Positions 9,051 through 22,212 are shown, numbered from the stretch's first letter. The stretch: 64,000 nt of DNA from Pholis gunnellus (GCA_910591455.2 OU342823.1:19797394-19861393), one strand, 5' to 3'. Numbers and translations: made by a program. The notes: generated by a model not told the origin, from the sequence alone.

Positions 9051-12000
9051 ATGAGTGGTTGTGAGGAGGAAGAGGAGGACGGAGCAGAATCTCTAGTCTC
9101 CGGCTGTCTGTCTATGAAGAGTGATCAGTCCAAAGATGAACCTCTGAACTTCAGTAAAGAACCTGGACCCTCAGACACACAGTAAGAGAACTTCTACTAA
9201 CTCATTCATAGGAGTCATTTTCAGTTCCTGTACCTCTGACAGTGTTCTCTGTAGATTTAGAGGTTTTGAGTTGAGTTTGAGGTTCTTCCTCTTAGTAGCA
9301 GTGACAGCTGTCAGTCACCTAGAAAAGCTGTGATGTAATCTAAGAGGACTACTACAAACTTTAAAAGCTTCTAAATATCTGCAGTAACAGTAGTTTGTGT
9401 ATTCAGATCTACTTGAATGTCTTTGTTGTTATCAAAGATTCATTCTGAATAAAATCATCTTGATGTTTGCAGAGTTCAGTCCAGACAGAGAGCAGAGTCT
9501 CCAGGATCCATCTGTCTGTCTATGAAGAGTGATCGGTCCAAAGGTGAACCTCCAGTCTTCAGTAGTGAACCTGGACCCTCAGACACACAGTAAGAGACTG
9601 TTTTTACTGTGAGCTGACCTGATGAAGATGATGCATTGAGGATGAAGACTAAATGTTCTGCTCAAAGATTTATATTATATTTTCATGAGATGAAGCTCAA
9701 AGGTTCACTTCCTACAGATTCAGAGCTTTCAGTGTGAAGCTTTAAATCTTTAGTAAGTGGACCTTTGAGTTCAGACTCTCTCCTCCAGATGTTGATCCTG
9801 AAGGTCTAGAACAAACATCATGAGCAGAACTGATGTAAAAGTTCTCTGCTGACAAAAACCAGACAGGAAATGGTCAACTGTACATTTGGAGCTCTTCTGT
9901 TTTCATCACGTTTGAATTGATCCTTCATTTGATAGTTGACAGTAGAAAGTGACAGAAAACAGACATGAAGAAGGAAAGTGTGTGGACTTGAACCTGAGAC
10001 TCCACTGTTACATGCTGTGTGTTAGACTGTTGGTCCACCACAACATGTAGACCTCTTCTGACCTCAGTTCAAACACAACCAACTCAAGCTGAGCTGATCA
10101 CAGACACTGTGACACAGTAAAGGACATGATCAGCTCTCTTTAATGGAGGACTTTTACTGTGAAGGAGCTGCAGGAAGTGTTGAGTTAGTTATAAACAAAC
10201 TACAGACAGATCACTAAATGTTTCATCAGACAGCCTGATAGGAAAAGCAGCTGATTAGAGTTCATGAAAGCAGGAGAGTTTCAATAAAAGAACATTTTCA
10301 TGACAGACTGAACGCTGAATTCAAAGAGAAAAGTAACACTTTAACTGTTCTCTGTGAACATCTGAGCTTCTACACACTTTAGTCCACATCTGGATGTTTT
10401 TCATCAACAACCAACAAATCATTTTAGTTCTAAATAAATGTCTTTACAGAGAGAAGAAGAGGAGTCATGATTCTGAGGAGGAGCTGACGTCCAGATCCAG
10501 AACCAGAGCTGGACTGCAGACAGCCAGTGAGACCAGAAGTGTCCAAAGTAAGACTGTCCATTTCTCTGCTGATGTCTTCATGTCTGGAAACAGGACGTGT
10601 TGTTTTAATACAGAGACACTTGTTGGATTGAAGGATGTAAACACACAAAGGAAGAAGGTCTCATTGATTCATGATAAACTTGTGTAACAGTTGTGGACAG
10701 GGCATGGAAGGAGACCACTCAAAAGATAGATTTCCAGCATTTATTTGCTCCTTCAGAAGACGATATATAACCCATTCATGTCCTTCTGGTCTCTCTCTCT
10801 CTGCACATCTGCTCCTGAACATGAACAATATCAGAACTCGAGGACATGAATCTGTGAGGCGCCATGTTGGTGACATGACACAGGGCGGCCTGGTGTGATG
10901 CAAAGAGAGAATATACAGTTCAATGAAAACAGCTACAAAAATGATATTATACAGTGAGAACAGCTGGGTAACGTGATCTTATGAGCAGTAAACAATGTTC
11001 AACATAAACCGTTCAATTTCAAAAGAAAACAAAACAAACGCGGCTTCATTCATCCAAAAAATCCTCAACAATGCAAAACACTGTGAGGGGAAAGATTAAA
11101 TATAAATAACTTATTAAGATAAAAATTCACACATACCCCATAAGATCATTAAATGATAAATATAATACATTATAAATAATAATATATACACCTGCATAAA
11201 TAATCACATTTTAATAAAAATATGTTATTGTTTCTAAATTCTCAGTGACTTCAATAATAACGAGATCAAGTTAAAGGAGCTGTATTTAACATTTATATTT
11301 ATATTAGTTATTAAATATGAATTCATATCTCATCAACATCTATCATCTCTGTAAAGATATAAAGAGATAATAATTTATAACGTGTTGCTGACCTGGAGAC
11401 AGCTGCAGGTGGATTAAAGGTCCTTATTCCACCAGACGAGCCGCTCTGATAAAAATACGGTCCTAGTCTGTTTTTTGACGGAGCCGCGGTGTGTTTCAAA
11501 GAGCAGATCGATCCGGGCAATATAACCAACAGGCTCTGTGTGAGGAATATGAACTCAATCTGAGGATGAATGTATTTATAACAACTAAAACACAGACACA
11601 CATCTTTGATCCACGTCGTTCATAACTGGACTTTTAACAGTCGCTCTATTAACTTTGTCTGTCGGCTACAGCTCAACAAAACAGGAAATAAGAACAATCA
11701 ACACATAGTTGATGTAATGTTCTCAATAACGGTCTCCTCCCTCAAACCAAAGCCACGTCTGTAGCTACACTGACTGGATCAACACTGTCTGTGCTGGTGA
11801 CCAGAGAGAAAGCTCTCTGTGTTCACATCTCACTACTTTAGTAGCTTCTAACTGAATCTAACTGAAAGTTACTTTCACTCACGTGTCCCCGTTTGTAGGT
11901 TCAGATATCAGCCTGATTTCATTGTTCACTGATTGTTTTAGTCAAATCAATATCATATCTTCTTTATATGTTCTCTCTGGTTTCTCTGTTTCAGGAGATA

Positions 12001-15000
12001 GTGGTCTGCAGGAGGTTTTAGATGAACATAAGATCAGTCTGAAGAACAGATGTGAACGTGTGACTGAAGGAAGTGATGAAACAGGAAGTGATGAAACAGG
12101 AAGTGGACCTCTCCTCAACAGGATCTACACTGAGCTCTACATCACAGAGGGACAGAGTGAAGAGGTTAATACCCAACATGAGGTCAGGCAGCTGGAGTCA
12201 GCTTCCAAGAAGAAGACCCTCCATGACACTCCGATCAAGTGCCACGACATCTTCAAAGCCTCAGCTGACCAACAGAGACGCATCAGAGTCGTTCTGACGA
12301 ACGGCGTCGCTGGAGTTGGAAAAACCTTCTCGGTGCAGAAGTTCACTCTGGACTGGGCCGAGGGTTTGGAGAACCAAGATGTCAGTCTGGTGGTTCTGCT
12401 TTCGTTCAGGGAGCTGAACTTGATCAAAGATGAGCAGTACAGTCTTCTCGAGGTGATCCATGTTTTCCATCCAACATTACAGAAGGTCCCAGCAGAGAAG
12501 CTCTCTGTCTGTAAAGTTCTGTTCATCTTTGATGGTCTGGATGAAACCAGACTTTCATTGGATTTCATCAACAATGAGGTCGTGTCTGACGTCACACAGA
12601 AGGCATCGGTCAACGTGCTGCTGACGAACCTCATCGAGGGGAAGCTGCTTCCCTCGGCTCTCGTCTGGATAACTTCCAGACCTGCAGCAGCCAATCAGAT
12701 CCCTCCTTCACGTGTTGACAGGGTGACAGAAGTACGAGGCTTCACCGACCCCCAGAAGGACGAGTACTTCAGGAGGAGGTTCAGTGATGAAGAGCTGTCC
12801 AGCAGAATCATCTCACACATCAAGACATCCAGGAGCCTCCACATCATGTGTCTAATCCCAGTCTTCTGCTGGATCACTGCTACAGTTCTGGACCACATGT
12901 GGACTACAGACCAGAGAGGAGAGCTGCCCAAGACCCTGACTGACATGTACTCACACTTCCTGCTGGTCCAGACAAAGAGGAAGAAGCAGAAGTACCACGA
13001 GGGACATGAGACGAGTCCTCAGGAGCTGACGGAGGCTGACAGGGAAGTTCTTCTGAAGCTGGGGAGGCTGGCGTTTGAACATCTGGAGAAAGGAAACATC
13101 ATGTTCTACCAAGAAGACCTGGAGCAGTGTGGTCTTGATGTCACGGAGGCCTCGGTGTTCTCAGGAGTTTGTACAGAGATCTTCAAAAGAGAGAGCGTGA
13201 TCTTCCAGAAAACAGTCTACTGCTTTGTTCATCTGAGTGTTCAAGAGTTTCTGGCTGCGGTCTACATGTTCCACTGTTTCACAAACAGGAAGACAAAGGT
13301 ACTGAAGGACTTCATGGGGAAATACTACAAGTATTCATCTCTGGAGGACTTCCTGAAGACAGCCATGAAGAAATCCCTTCAAAGTAAAAATGGCCACCTG
13401 GACCTGTTTGTCCGCTTCCTTCATGGCCTCTCTCTGGAGTCCAACCAGAGACTCTTAGGAGGCCTGCTGGGTCAGACAGACAACAGTCCAGAAACCATCC
13501 AGAGAGCCATCAACAACCTGAAGAAGATGAGGAGAATTAATATCTCTCCTGACAGAAGCATCAACATCTTCCACTGTCTGATGGAGATGAACGACCTCTC
13601 AGTACATCAGGAGATCCAAGAGTTCCTGAAGTCAGAGAACAGATCAGAGAAGGAACTCTCAGTGATCCACTGCTCAGCTCTGTCCTACATGCTGCAGATG
13701 TCAGAGGAGGTTCTGGATGAGTTGGACCTGGAGAACTACAACACATCAGATGAGGGACGACGGAGACTGATTCCAGCTGTGAGGAACTGCAGAAAGGCTG
13801 AGTAAGTCCAGATGTGATTAACTTCATGAATCAGTGTAGATCAGTAGTTTAGTTCTTCTAATATAGACATTATGAAATTCATATTCTTAAAATAGTGTTC
13901 CAGTTGTTTAATACTAAATTATAATTCAGTTATATTTCATCACAGATGTTCTTGATGTTTGAAATGCTGCGAGTGAAAACATGTTTCAGTTTCAGTTGGT
14001 TTAGTTTTCACTGTGAAGTTAATGAACACAGTTATTCTATTTATTCCTCATGATTGTTATATTTTATATTGATATCATTCTTCCTCTATTTGTCTTCCTT
14101 TGGGTGATGGAGGCGACATGCAAACCTGGTGAAACAAATGAAGGACTTTAGAGGTTGTGTTTGAGCTTTCATCACAACATGTAGCAGTATTTTACAGTCA
14201 TCACTTCATGTACTTTAGTTATTATTACATCAGGAGCTTCTACAAGGTGTCTGACATCATCACACTTACAGGTAACACCTGATTATTTTAACACGATGCT
14301 GAAGAGTTTAAATACCATCTGTATCAGGCCACGCCCCCTTCTTAAAGATAGGACCAGAAAACAACAACAAACCAACTTGAGTTCAGGGTTCTACCTCAGA
14401 CTGTTTACATACATTTACATGAATTGACTTTTAATTTGTATTCATATAGAAACTTCAATAAAGTCAGATGTGAGGTCCTAAAGTATGTGAATGAAGTTTG
14501 TATGACAGCATGAAGTAGCCAATGAGAGCACAGGAGGACACATGTTAGACTCCTTCACAGCCAGTGGGCTGTAATGATGGTAGCAGTGAGGCCAGAAAAG
14601 AGTCCACATGTTTTCATACGTTGCTGGTTTCCTCCTCAAACTGTTCAACATCTTTTCAGGTCAACTGCAGGATGTTGATTCTTTTATCCGTTGCCTCCAT
14701 GAAGGAGTTCAGATTTCTACTTTAGTAGAATTCACCTTTACCCAGCTGAGGAATAAGAAGTATTGTTATTGTGGTTCACATGAAGTCCTTGTATGTCTCC
14801 TAAGATCCAGACCCTGTAGGGTCAGATGGAATGTGATGTACTTCTACTTCAGAGGACAACATTGTAGTTCTACATTTACCTGACAGAGAAATGTTAAATG
14901 TTGAAGATTCACATTTGACTCACAAAATAATTAAGAATTAAAATATGAATTATTATTATTTATTAAACTATCCAGCATCATGTAAGCTCCACCTTTAACA

Positions 15001-15449
15001 GACGTTAACAATAATCCTAATATTATTATTATTGTCATATTATTCCGTATTTTGATGCTTTGGCAACATTGTTTTTTAACTTTCATGCCAATAAAGCCAC
15101 TTTGACTTTAGTTTAAAAATATGATTTATCTTTATCTTTCTCTCTTTACTTAAAGTAAATATTTGAATGCAGGATGTTTACTGAGCAGTATTAATAGTTC
15201 TACTACTAATAAGAAACAGTTTTACATAATAAACATGTTTGAGTTCTTCTTCTTCTGCCAAAACCAACATTCCCAGTTAGAGAAAGGCTGAAAAATAACT
15301 CAACAGCGTTTTCCTGAAGGCCTCAAATCACTAAATCTACCCAGAAAAACACACCCAGGTCTGTTCCTCACCGTCAGAAACATCAGAGAAATTCTTTCAT
15401 CAGTTACTTTAGAGCATGGATTTAATGAGGGGCAGTAAAGTTATTTTTA

Positions 15450-15494
<45 letters not shown>

Positions 15495-18400
15495 TGTATA
15501 TCTGTCGTTTATATCTTTAAAACCCTTTTTTTTAAGTTCAGTGTAGATAAAGGATGTTTTTATCATTAATATAATTATTTAAATTGAGTATGTAACTGTT
15601 GCTGATCATGTTGAATGCTGTAACAGTGATTTAGTAGCACAAGAAGAGAAAAGTCATCACATCAGAGAACTGATTCAGTGATGTCAGTTACACATCAATA
15701 TATATCTGAGGTTTAGCATTAGCATTAGCCACATTAGCCTCCATAAACTGCTTCATACGAGACAAAGACTGTCGCTGTAAAACTCCAGAGTGTTGAACCG
15801 AGAAATGTTGCATTTTATTGTTCATGAATTCAACTTTTCATTTTAAAGTTTCATTATTTACATCGTCCTGTTTTTAAATCTTTTAATTTGTTCTTTTACT
15901 CAGAAATGAACTCTTTTATAAAGATCTTATGAACACCATGTTATGTGTTTAATGCTGATTCATGGAAACATATTTCTGATGACATCATGTTGAAAGTAAT
16001 GCAGCCTCTTTGGTTTAATTGTGTTGAATATGTTCATTTAATCACATACAGGTCTAATAATATCAAGTAATGTGTCTCAGTCCTGTAACATTGCTCAGCT
16101 GTCTCTGGATGTGTTGGAGGTGAACCTGACAGCAGCAGGGAGCTCTAGTTGTTAAACTGCTTCTCTAATGAAGAAGGCTTCATGCTGACTTTGTGGAGAC
16201 AGACATGGGATCAGATCACACTGACAGACTGGACATTATGGAAGCCTCAATGTAACGACACTTTGTCTCCCTTCATCTGCACATTAAAGAGAAACAAAGA
16301 TTAAAAGTCTGCAGGGAGGAGAGAGAGTGATGAGAGTTATTGTTTCATGTGAAACACAGTGAGATGAGATTAGCTGAACCACTGATGTGAAGAGCTAATG
16401 TTCATCAAAACAGGAAGCAGGAAGTAAATATTAAATGTCCTCTTTCATAATAATATGTTGAAATATGTGTGTCATTCCAGACTTACTGACTGTGAACTCT
16501 CAGAGACTCACGTTGAAGTTGTGGCCTCAGCTCTGAAGTCCAACCCCTCCCATCTGAGAGAGCTGGAGCTGAGTTACAACTACAACCTGTTTGATTCAGG
16601 AGTGAAGCCGCTGTCTGCTGGACTGGAGAGTCCACACTGTCGACTGGAGACTCTGAGGTCAGTTCACTGACTGAAAGGTTTCAGGATTTGCCTGAAAACA
16701 AAAGCTGAATATTTGTTAGAGTGACAGAAAGTAGAGAAATGAAGTGATTGACAGGAGAGTGTTTAGCTTCCACAGACTCTCATTGTGGTCCATCAGTCAG
16801 TGAAGGTGATGTCAGTCCTGATGAGGCTGTAGAGCAGGGTGTTCAATTAAAATACCAAAAGGTCCAGATTGAGAAAATCTCCTCAGGCAAAGGCCCGGAA
16901 CATTACAATGCAATACAATTAACAATATTTAGTGCCATATATATATATATATTCAAGAAGCCTAGTAGTAGCGTCTCTGTGTCAACAACTGTCAAATAAA
17001 ATTAAGAAAATAGTGCCTTTTATTTATTTATATATATATAAATATTTTCATCAATTATATTTTAACAATTATTATTCTCAGTGTTCGAATTTAACTGGAT
17101 GGATTATAAATAATACATAGAAATACATCAATAAATGTTTTTCTCATTTCAAGTAAAATAATGTCTGGATTAAAGAATAACTGACAGAAAGCTTTCGAAA
17201 AATGTGCATCTTAAGGTTCTAACTTGTTTCCAGGTTCTTGTTGACAGCAGGTCTAACTGTGGTTCTGTTTTCATGTTTTGTCTCTTTATCTGAAGACACA
17301 GACCTTTAGGTTGCAACAACAAACACATGTTGTTCTTAAAGGGCCGGTTCATATTGGTTCAGGTCTTTCTCAACACAACACTCACGTGTCCAAACGTCCA
17401 TTCAAGAGTTCTTGGTGTCTGTAATCTGTCCACACTGTCTGTGATGTTCAGGACTAAATCCACAGTCTAGTTCTGTAGAAATGACTTGTAAAGTTGATCT
17501 GAACTAATCTGAGGCTTCACATGTATCAAGTCAGTCTGTTGTGTTTGACAGTGGCTGTATTTGAAACCTCACACTATACGAGCAGTTTGTGCTGATTTGA
17601 CCAAAATGTAGCATGTAGCATGTAGCATGCTAACAAAAGCTAAATCTACAGTCTGACAGTTTCATCACTAAATTCACTAATGAGAACTTTTGAGGAGAGA
17701 GAAATCAACTTTGTAGATTTCAAATATTGTCAGTTAAATTGATGGTGAATCCACATGTACACGTAATGTACCGGTACTGTGTACGGTGTACATGTACGGT
17801 GTAGTACCGTGTACATGTACTGTGTACTACCTTCCTCAGCAGTACGTAGCAGGCGGGTTGAACTCAGTGTTTCCTTGTTGAGCTCAGTGGAGGAAGAGGA
17901 ACTCAAAGAGGGAATCTGCTCCTCAATAGTCTGTAACTTTGGTTCGTCTGACTCAGACTGCTGAAGCTTCATATTAGTTTCAGCTGAACTTGTGAAGTGA
18001 TTTCTTCAGTGTAGTTGTGTTATGAAGGGACCACTTCACACTCAGTCTGACAGGAGGAATGATTACTGCCACCAAGAACTCTGGTGATGGACAGATGACA
18101 TGAAGACACACCTGAACACATGTGGACCTCTCCTGTTGAACACATGAAGCTACTAAGCTACCAGATACACAAAGAAGAAGCTCATGGAACCAATGAAGTC
18201 ATGAACCGTCTTTGAGTCCAACAGGTCTGATCTGATCTTGATCCTCTAGTTGCAGACCTGACTGAGACCAGCAGCATGGTGTTCATCTGTGTTGACATCA
18301 ATAGGTGATGAATGTTGTGGTGACATTTGGATGATGTGTGTAGAAGGCTGACATGATGATGATCCACAATAACACAACGACAAAGAGAAAAGCTCATTGA

Positions 18401-19394
18401 TGAGGACAGAGTCATGTTGAGCTACACATTTACAACATGAACACATCTGATTGGATTATAAATGGATTCTTATCTTCATCATTTATTCTTTATTCAGGTT
18501 GATGTACTGCAGTTTGTCAGAGATCAGCTGTTCTTCTCTGGCCTCAGCTCTGAAGTCCAACCCCTCCTCCCATCTGAGAGAACTGGATCTGAGTAACAAC
18601 GACCTGAAGGATTCAGATGTGAAGCTGCTGTCTGATCTTGTGGAGAGTCCACACTGTAGACTGGAGACTCTGAGGTCAGTAGAGGGTTGGACTCAGTCCG
18701 TGCTGGTTCCAGCAGTATTGAACTAAACACTGATCCAGTATTTCCTGTAAACCTCCAACCTTCTCAGTGAAGCTGTGAGAGGAGAACGCTGACAGGCTTC
18801 AGGATTGGACAGAAAGTCAGCCAATCAGACGAGCCAGAAGCTTGTTGTGATCATGTGTTTGAGTTGATGTGAAGACGACTGTTGTTGTTGTGTTCAAGTC
18901 TGCAGGAAATACCGCTGTTTATCAGCTGACAGCATCTCAACATGTATAGAGACAGTGGTCCTCATCCATCAATCTGATCTGATCTGTTCTCTCTCATTGG
19001 AATATTTCAAAGAGATGAGACGTTCAAATGTCAGTGAGACTGTGGTTTTTATCAGCTTTGAACCCATCATTACAGTGAGCAGTGAACACCTCTCTGTTTC
19101 TGCAGTCGTGATGCGTTCAGGACCCTCAGCTCTTTATCTCCACTGTGTACTTGAGTGAAATGTGCAGAGTGAACAGACTTGATGTCCAAAGTGTCTGCAG
19201 GTGTGTGAGCTTGGAGCTCAGTGTGTTCACTCCAATACGTTAAGATGAGAGCTGAAAGGACTGAAGTCCTGCTGCTCTTTCTACTGGATGAGCTGCATCA
19301 CTGACTGACAGCTGATGAAGGGAGTCTCTGCAAACACTCGTTCATCTCTTCTTCTTCTTCTCTCCTCAGATGGAAGAATTCTCACTCAGACTGA
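9051..19394 (+). CDS. NLR gene 2, complete: FISNA-NACHT-LRR receptor (NLRC3/NLRP12-like), 843 aa
   Basis: Exons are 9051-9181, 9473-9589, 10450-10547, 11995-13801, 16481-16657, 18498-18674 and 19370-19394. Their lengths sum to 844 codons with stop, with all phases compatible, which strongly supports the model. The start is the ATG opening [11 protein letters not shown], 19 bases after an acceptor and present in all four visible 5' ends. Residues 1-115 are an acidic linker with two copies of a CLSMKSDxSK...EPGPSDT motif; FISNA follows at about 131-200, Walker A at 219-226, Walker B DGLDE at 295-299, and two LRRs from 718 to 835. The C-terminus is RWKNSHSD. Compared with its sisters it has one LRR exon fewer and a five-residue duplication (DETGS) before the FISNA core. 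In this family the NACHT domain binds nucleotide and drives oligomerisation in the cytosol; whether it activates or restrains signalling cannot be told here. Confidence 0.93.
9590..10449 (+). other. Intron 2 of gene 2
   Basis: Unassigned intronic sequence, nearly identical in gene 3 (25001-25860) and gene 5 (57209-58068), and absent from gene 4, where the flanking exons are fused. Confidence 0.6.
10548..11994 (+). other. Intron 3 of gene 2
   Basis: Unassigned sequence with AT-rich stretches. Gene 4 has the same (41803-43239). In gene 3 (25959-26623) about 0.8 kb is deleted, joining ATTCATAGA directly to CGGTCCTAG. Gene 5 (58167-60113) carries a Tc1 insertion in it. Confidence 0.6.
11995..13801 (+). 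CDS. FISNA-NACHT-winged-helix exon of NLR gene 2
   Basis: The acceptor is TTTCAG at 11989-11994 and the donor GTAAGT starts at 13802. The first two bases complete an arginine codon begun in the previous exon. Seen in order: FISNA ([15 protein letters not shown]), NACHT start ([14 protein letters not shown] at 12279-12326), Walker B (FIFDGLDE near 12522-12545), sensor-1-like WITSRPAAA, the [11 protein letters not shown] segment, then winged-helix residues ([15 protein letters not shown]) and [16 protein letters not shown]. The distal part is helical and leads into the first LRR. The DETGS duplication (near 12078-12107) is unique to this copy, and the linker reads [17 protein letters not shown]. 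Confidence 0.95.
13802..16480 (+). other. Intron 4 of gene 2 between NACHT and LRR exons
   Basis: 2.7 kb of unassigned intron with a TA microsatellite at 15460-15491. A short open frame at 14608-14883 recurs in all copies but shows no protein-like features. Confidence 0.6.
16481..16657 (+). CDS. Gene 2 first LRR exon
   Basis: It follows the NACHT exon after a 2.7 kb intron. Variable residues are LTDCELSE and [11 protein letters not shown]. Confidence 0.9.
16835..17214 (-). mobile_element. hAT transposon remnant in gene 2 intron, right part deleted
   Basis: The left terminus (CAGGGTGTTC after CTGTAGAG) is kept. The element stops at TTAA (17211-17214), where the sequence jumps to a point about 380 bases beyond the right end in the sister copies. 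The deletion thus used a four-base shared word. Confidence 0.75.
18498..18674 (+). CDS. Gene 2 second LRR exon (single, where sisters have a pair)
   Basis: Variable residues are MYCSLSE and [10 protein letters not shown]. The upstream flank matches the first exon of the pair in other genes, and the downstream flank (GTCAGTAGAGGG) matches the second exon, so one repeat unit has been lost between them. Confidence 0.9.
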
Positions 19395-19809
19395 GTCCAC
19401 CATCATCTCTGTGATCCTCTGGATCTGATCAGAGGATCATCAGAGGATCTGGACTCCTCCAGTCCTGCTGCTCCTCACTGCACCTGGACCTGGATTTAGT
19501 TTAGTCCTTTGGTTCCTTCATGTGTTGTGACCCTAAAGTGTCTCTGCTGATGAGTTGTGTTCATGACAACATGACAGTAGATGAACACATGTAAATGATG
19601 TTTCTGCTTTGCTTCCTGTTGCAGCTCCTCCCTGTGGAACGATGGAGTTCTGCACTTTATTTACTCATATTTCTCAGTAACAGTGAGAGTTGATGTCACA
19701 TGTATGAAGTTACCTTATTACCACCAATACCAGCCTTTTCTCATGTTATAACAGACTCAGATTAGCTTGTAACAAACAGGAAGAGAAGATAAAACCTGAA
19801 CCTGAACTC

Positions 19810-19815
19810 AATAAA
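19810..19815 (+). terminator. Polyadenylation signal AATAAA, gene 2
   Basis: It lies about 415 bases after the stop codon, in a 3' UTR shared with gene 3 but different from genes 1 and 4. Confidence 0.5.
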
Positions 19816-20266
19816 TACATAAAAATATCTTTTATTTTCATGTTTTCATTCCGTCTTCACATCATGTTCATCGTAGTTTGTTCTTTGTTCTTTAGTGATC
19901 TGTTGTATTTAAAGTTACTGTGAGGAACTTTAACTTAGTGGTGGTTCTGTCGCCCCCTGTGGTCTAAAGTGGTAGTGTCTCTGAGCTCCAGACTCTCTTT
20001 AGAAAACCTCTCATGTTACTGCAGCAGGTCTGACAGTCTGCACCTCTCAGTCCAGGTTCTGGTTCTCCCGTGCCTCCCTTCCCTCCAGCGGGTCCAGCAA
20101 TACGTCCTGGGTCTCCAGCAGCGTGGTGTCGCTGTTGACTCCCAGAGAGGAGAAGCTCTGCTCCTGGAGGAGGAGGTGGAGGAGGAGGAGGAGGAGGAGG
20201 AGCTGATGCTGCCGGGAGCTGAGCTCTCCTCCTCCCTCCGGATCTGTTCACGGTGGACCGGTCTCT

Positions 20267-20345
20267 GATCAGGACTACACTGAGACTGGTTCATATAGAG
20301 GATCAGGACTACACTGAGACTGGTTCATATAGAGGATCAGGACTA
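20267..20345. repeat. 34-base tandem repeat, spacer B
   Basis: Units start GATCAGGACTACACTGAG at 20267 and 20301, with a partial third at 20335. The counterpart is at 37094-37172. Confidence 0.85.
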
Positions 20346-21181
20346 ACAGACTGGTTCAGGACCAGGTAAAGGATCCTCACTGTCTCTTTAGATCAACGAG
20401 GGTCTTTGGGGTGAATCCGTGTTTTGGGGTGAAATCAGTGACGTAAAGTGAGCAGCACGTCGAGACCACCAACCAAAACCTTCTCCTTTGGATGAATCGT
20501 TCACCTCGTTATCGTGCAGATACTCAGCTTCATCCAACGTCAGACAATCAAACAGAAACAACGTTCATGTTTTTACCAACAACATGGTGGTTTTGTTCAC
20601 AAGTTCTCTGAACCTGTAAAACAACAACGAGTTCTCAAACTGGCTTCACAGCAACGTTCACATTGAACAACATTTAAAGCTAAACTGCTGCAGAATAAAA
20701 CATTTACAGACATTCAACGTGATTCCTCAGAGTCGTTCTATGGAAGCTGAGTCTGTTGATGATGAATATTTACAGACTCGTCTTCATCATCGTCATCCTG
20801 ATATCAGGACTTCATTAGTTCATGAAGTCACAATCATGACTTTCAGTCAATATTTCATCTCCTGCAAAGATCAGAGCTGTTGTGGCTTCATGTGGTCTAA
20901 CGTCACATTATTATGTATTTTAGTATATTTTAGAGTAACGTTTGTGCCTCTCGTGTCTTACCGTTAAATTAGAGTCACTGAACTAAGCAGACGACTTTGT
21001 GACTAATAAATATCCTCCAGTCTTTAAAAGAAGATCCAGAAAGTCCTTCAGCAACACCTCCATCAGTCCTGAAGGTGTTTTTATGGCGGTTGGCAAACAG
21101 CTTTCGGGCGCTTTACCGCCACCCACTGACCTGGAGTGTGGACTAAGGACTCTAATGCGACAACCAAATGAAAAGAAATAC

Positions 21182-21215
<34 letters not shown>

Positions 21216-21443
21216 ATATATGTGTGTAAATAAATAAATATTAAAATATATATAAATATCTATATACATATAGAAAAAATAGAAGAAAAAAATAATTAAT
21301 TTTTAGTCTGGTTGACTCTAAAAAGTTTCCAACATGTCACTGAAGCTTCTCTTTAGTACATTAATGATATTCTCCTCTCACATCTCGCTTAGACCTTTTT
21401 TCAAAACTTCTCTCGCTGACTCGTTTCTTCTTCTTCACAAAAT

Positions 21444-21785
21444 TCAGTTTCCATTGTTATGCTTTCCGATAACACAGAGGGAACTGTTCACACCAGTATG
21501 GACACTCCTTAGTCTTGTCATAATCATCTCCTCTTGTTTAGCTTCTGACTTACTTATATTTACATTAACATTATTTCTTCCACTCTTCAAAGCCCCTTTT
21601 GCTGCTTTATCCGCCTTCTCGTTGCCATCGACTCCAACATGGACCCACACAAAATGAACAGCCGTCCGCATTTGATGGATTCTTAAAAATGATTGTAGTA
21701 TTTCAGACAGTAAATCCTCTCTGCTTCTGGAGCGGCAACATTTCAAACTTGTTAGCGCTGCACATGAGTCTGATGCAATTACCAC
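21444..21785 (-). mobile_element. LINE RNase H-domain fragment, spacer B left copy
   Basis: Minus-strand translation shows IASDSCAALTSL, HFVWVHVGVDGNEKADKAAK and MTRLRSVHTGVN, the RNase H domain and following segment of I/jockey-type non-LTR retrotransposons. The aspartates of SDS and KAD are visible. It is truncated upstream at a TA tract. The continuation to about 21000, including a TA tract near 21180, may be the element's 3' tail. Confidence 0.75.
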
Positions 21786-22212
21786 TAAGCGTCTGCTAAA
21801 TGACTGTAATGTAGTGATCTTATCAGACCCATATATATATATATATATAGGTTACAGTCAATTTAGCATCATATCCTCATGTTTGATGATTCTGCAGTTT
21901 TAGGCAAATTATAAAACTAAAGTCAGTAGAATAATCAAGGAATGTCATTTAAAACAATGTTTATTGTTTCATAAAAAGGATGGCATTGTGGTGGAACATG
22001 GTTTTCATAATTCAATAACTGCTCCCTATGTGGTTCAAGAGTTCTTTAGAATCCTGTAAAGTATCAGCTTCATTCTTCTTCTTCTCGGTTGGTTCCATAA
22101 ATACCACATTGTGTTGAGGAGGTCGTTCCTCTGAACAGAGCCACTGACTTCAGAAGTGAAGTGAGTCTCTTCTTTGCTCACTAGGACCTTATGACCACGC
22201 TGGGACTCCACT

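Larger units (their letters stand above)
19395..21430. other. Spacer B left part: gene 2 3' UTR and unassigned sequence
   Basis: The 3' UTR runs to about 19830. A GGA-rich tract (20164-20202) lies in a segment open on both strands (19964-20294) that I could not assign. A 34-base unit is repeated in tandem at 20267-20345. TA-rich sequence lies at 21180-21300. No convincing gene was found. Confidence 0.4.

Noticed and set aside
10661..10903. Overlapping 75- and 80-codon frames on both strands in intron 3
   Set aside because: They have no recognisable domain, and their recurrence follows the duplication of the intron.
11323..11601. Minus-strand frame of 92 codons seen in several introns ([19 protein letters not shown])
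   Set aside because: I could not link it to any family. In gene 3 it is cut by a deletion with no sign of consequence.
11883..11994. The NACHT exon frame extends upstream to a GTG codon in all four copies
   Set aside because: The extension has no ATG start, lies in intron 3, and a good acceptor (TTTCAG) with matching phase to the previous exon follows.
12137..12694. Long antisense open frame of 185 codons within the NACHT exon, repeated in the other copies
   Set aside because: It is the complement of a constrained coding exon with favourable codon use and has no features of its own.
14608..14883. 91-codon open frame with ATG in intron 4 of every copy
   Set aside because: Conservation is explained by recent duplication. 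Composition is not protein-like and there is no splice or family signal.
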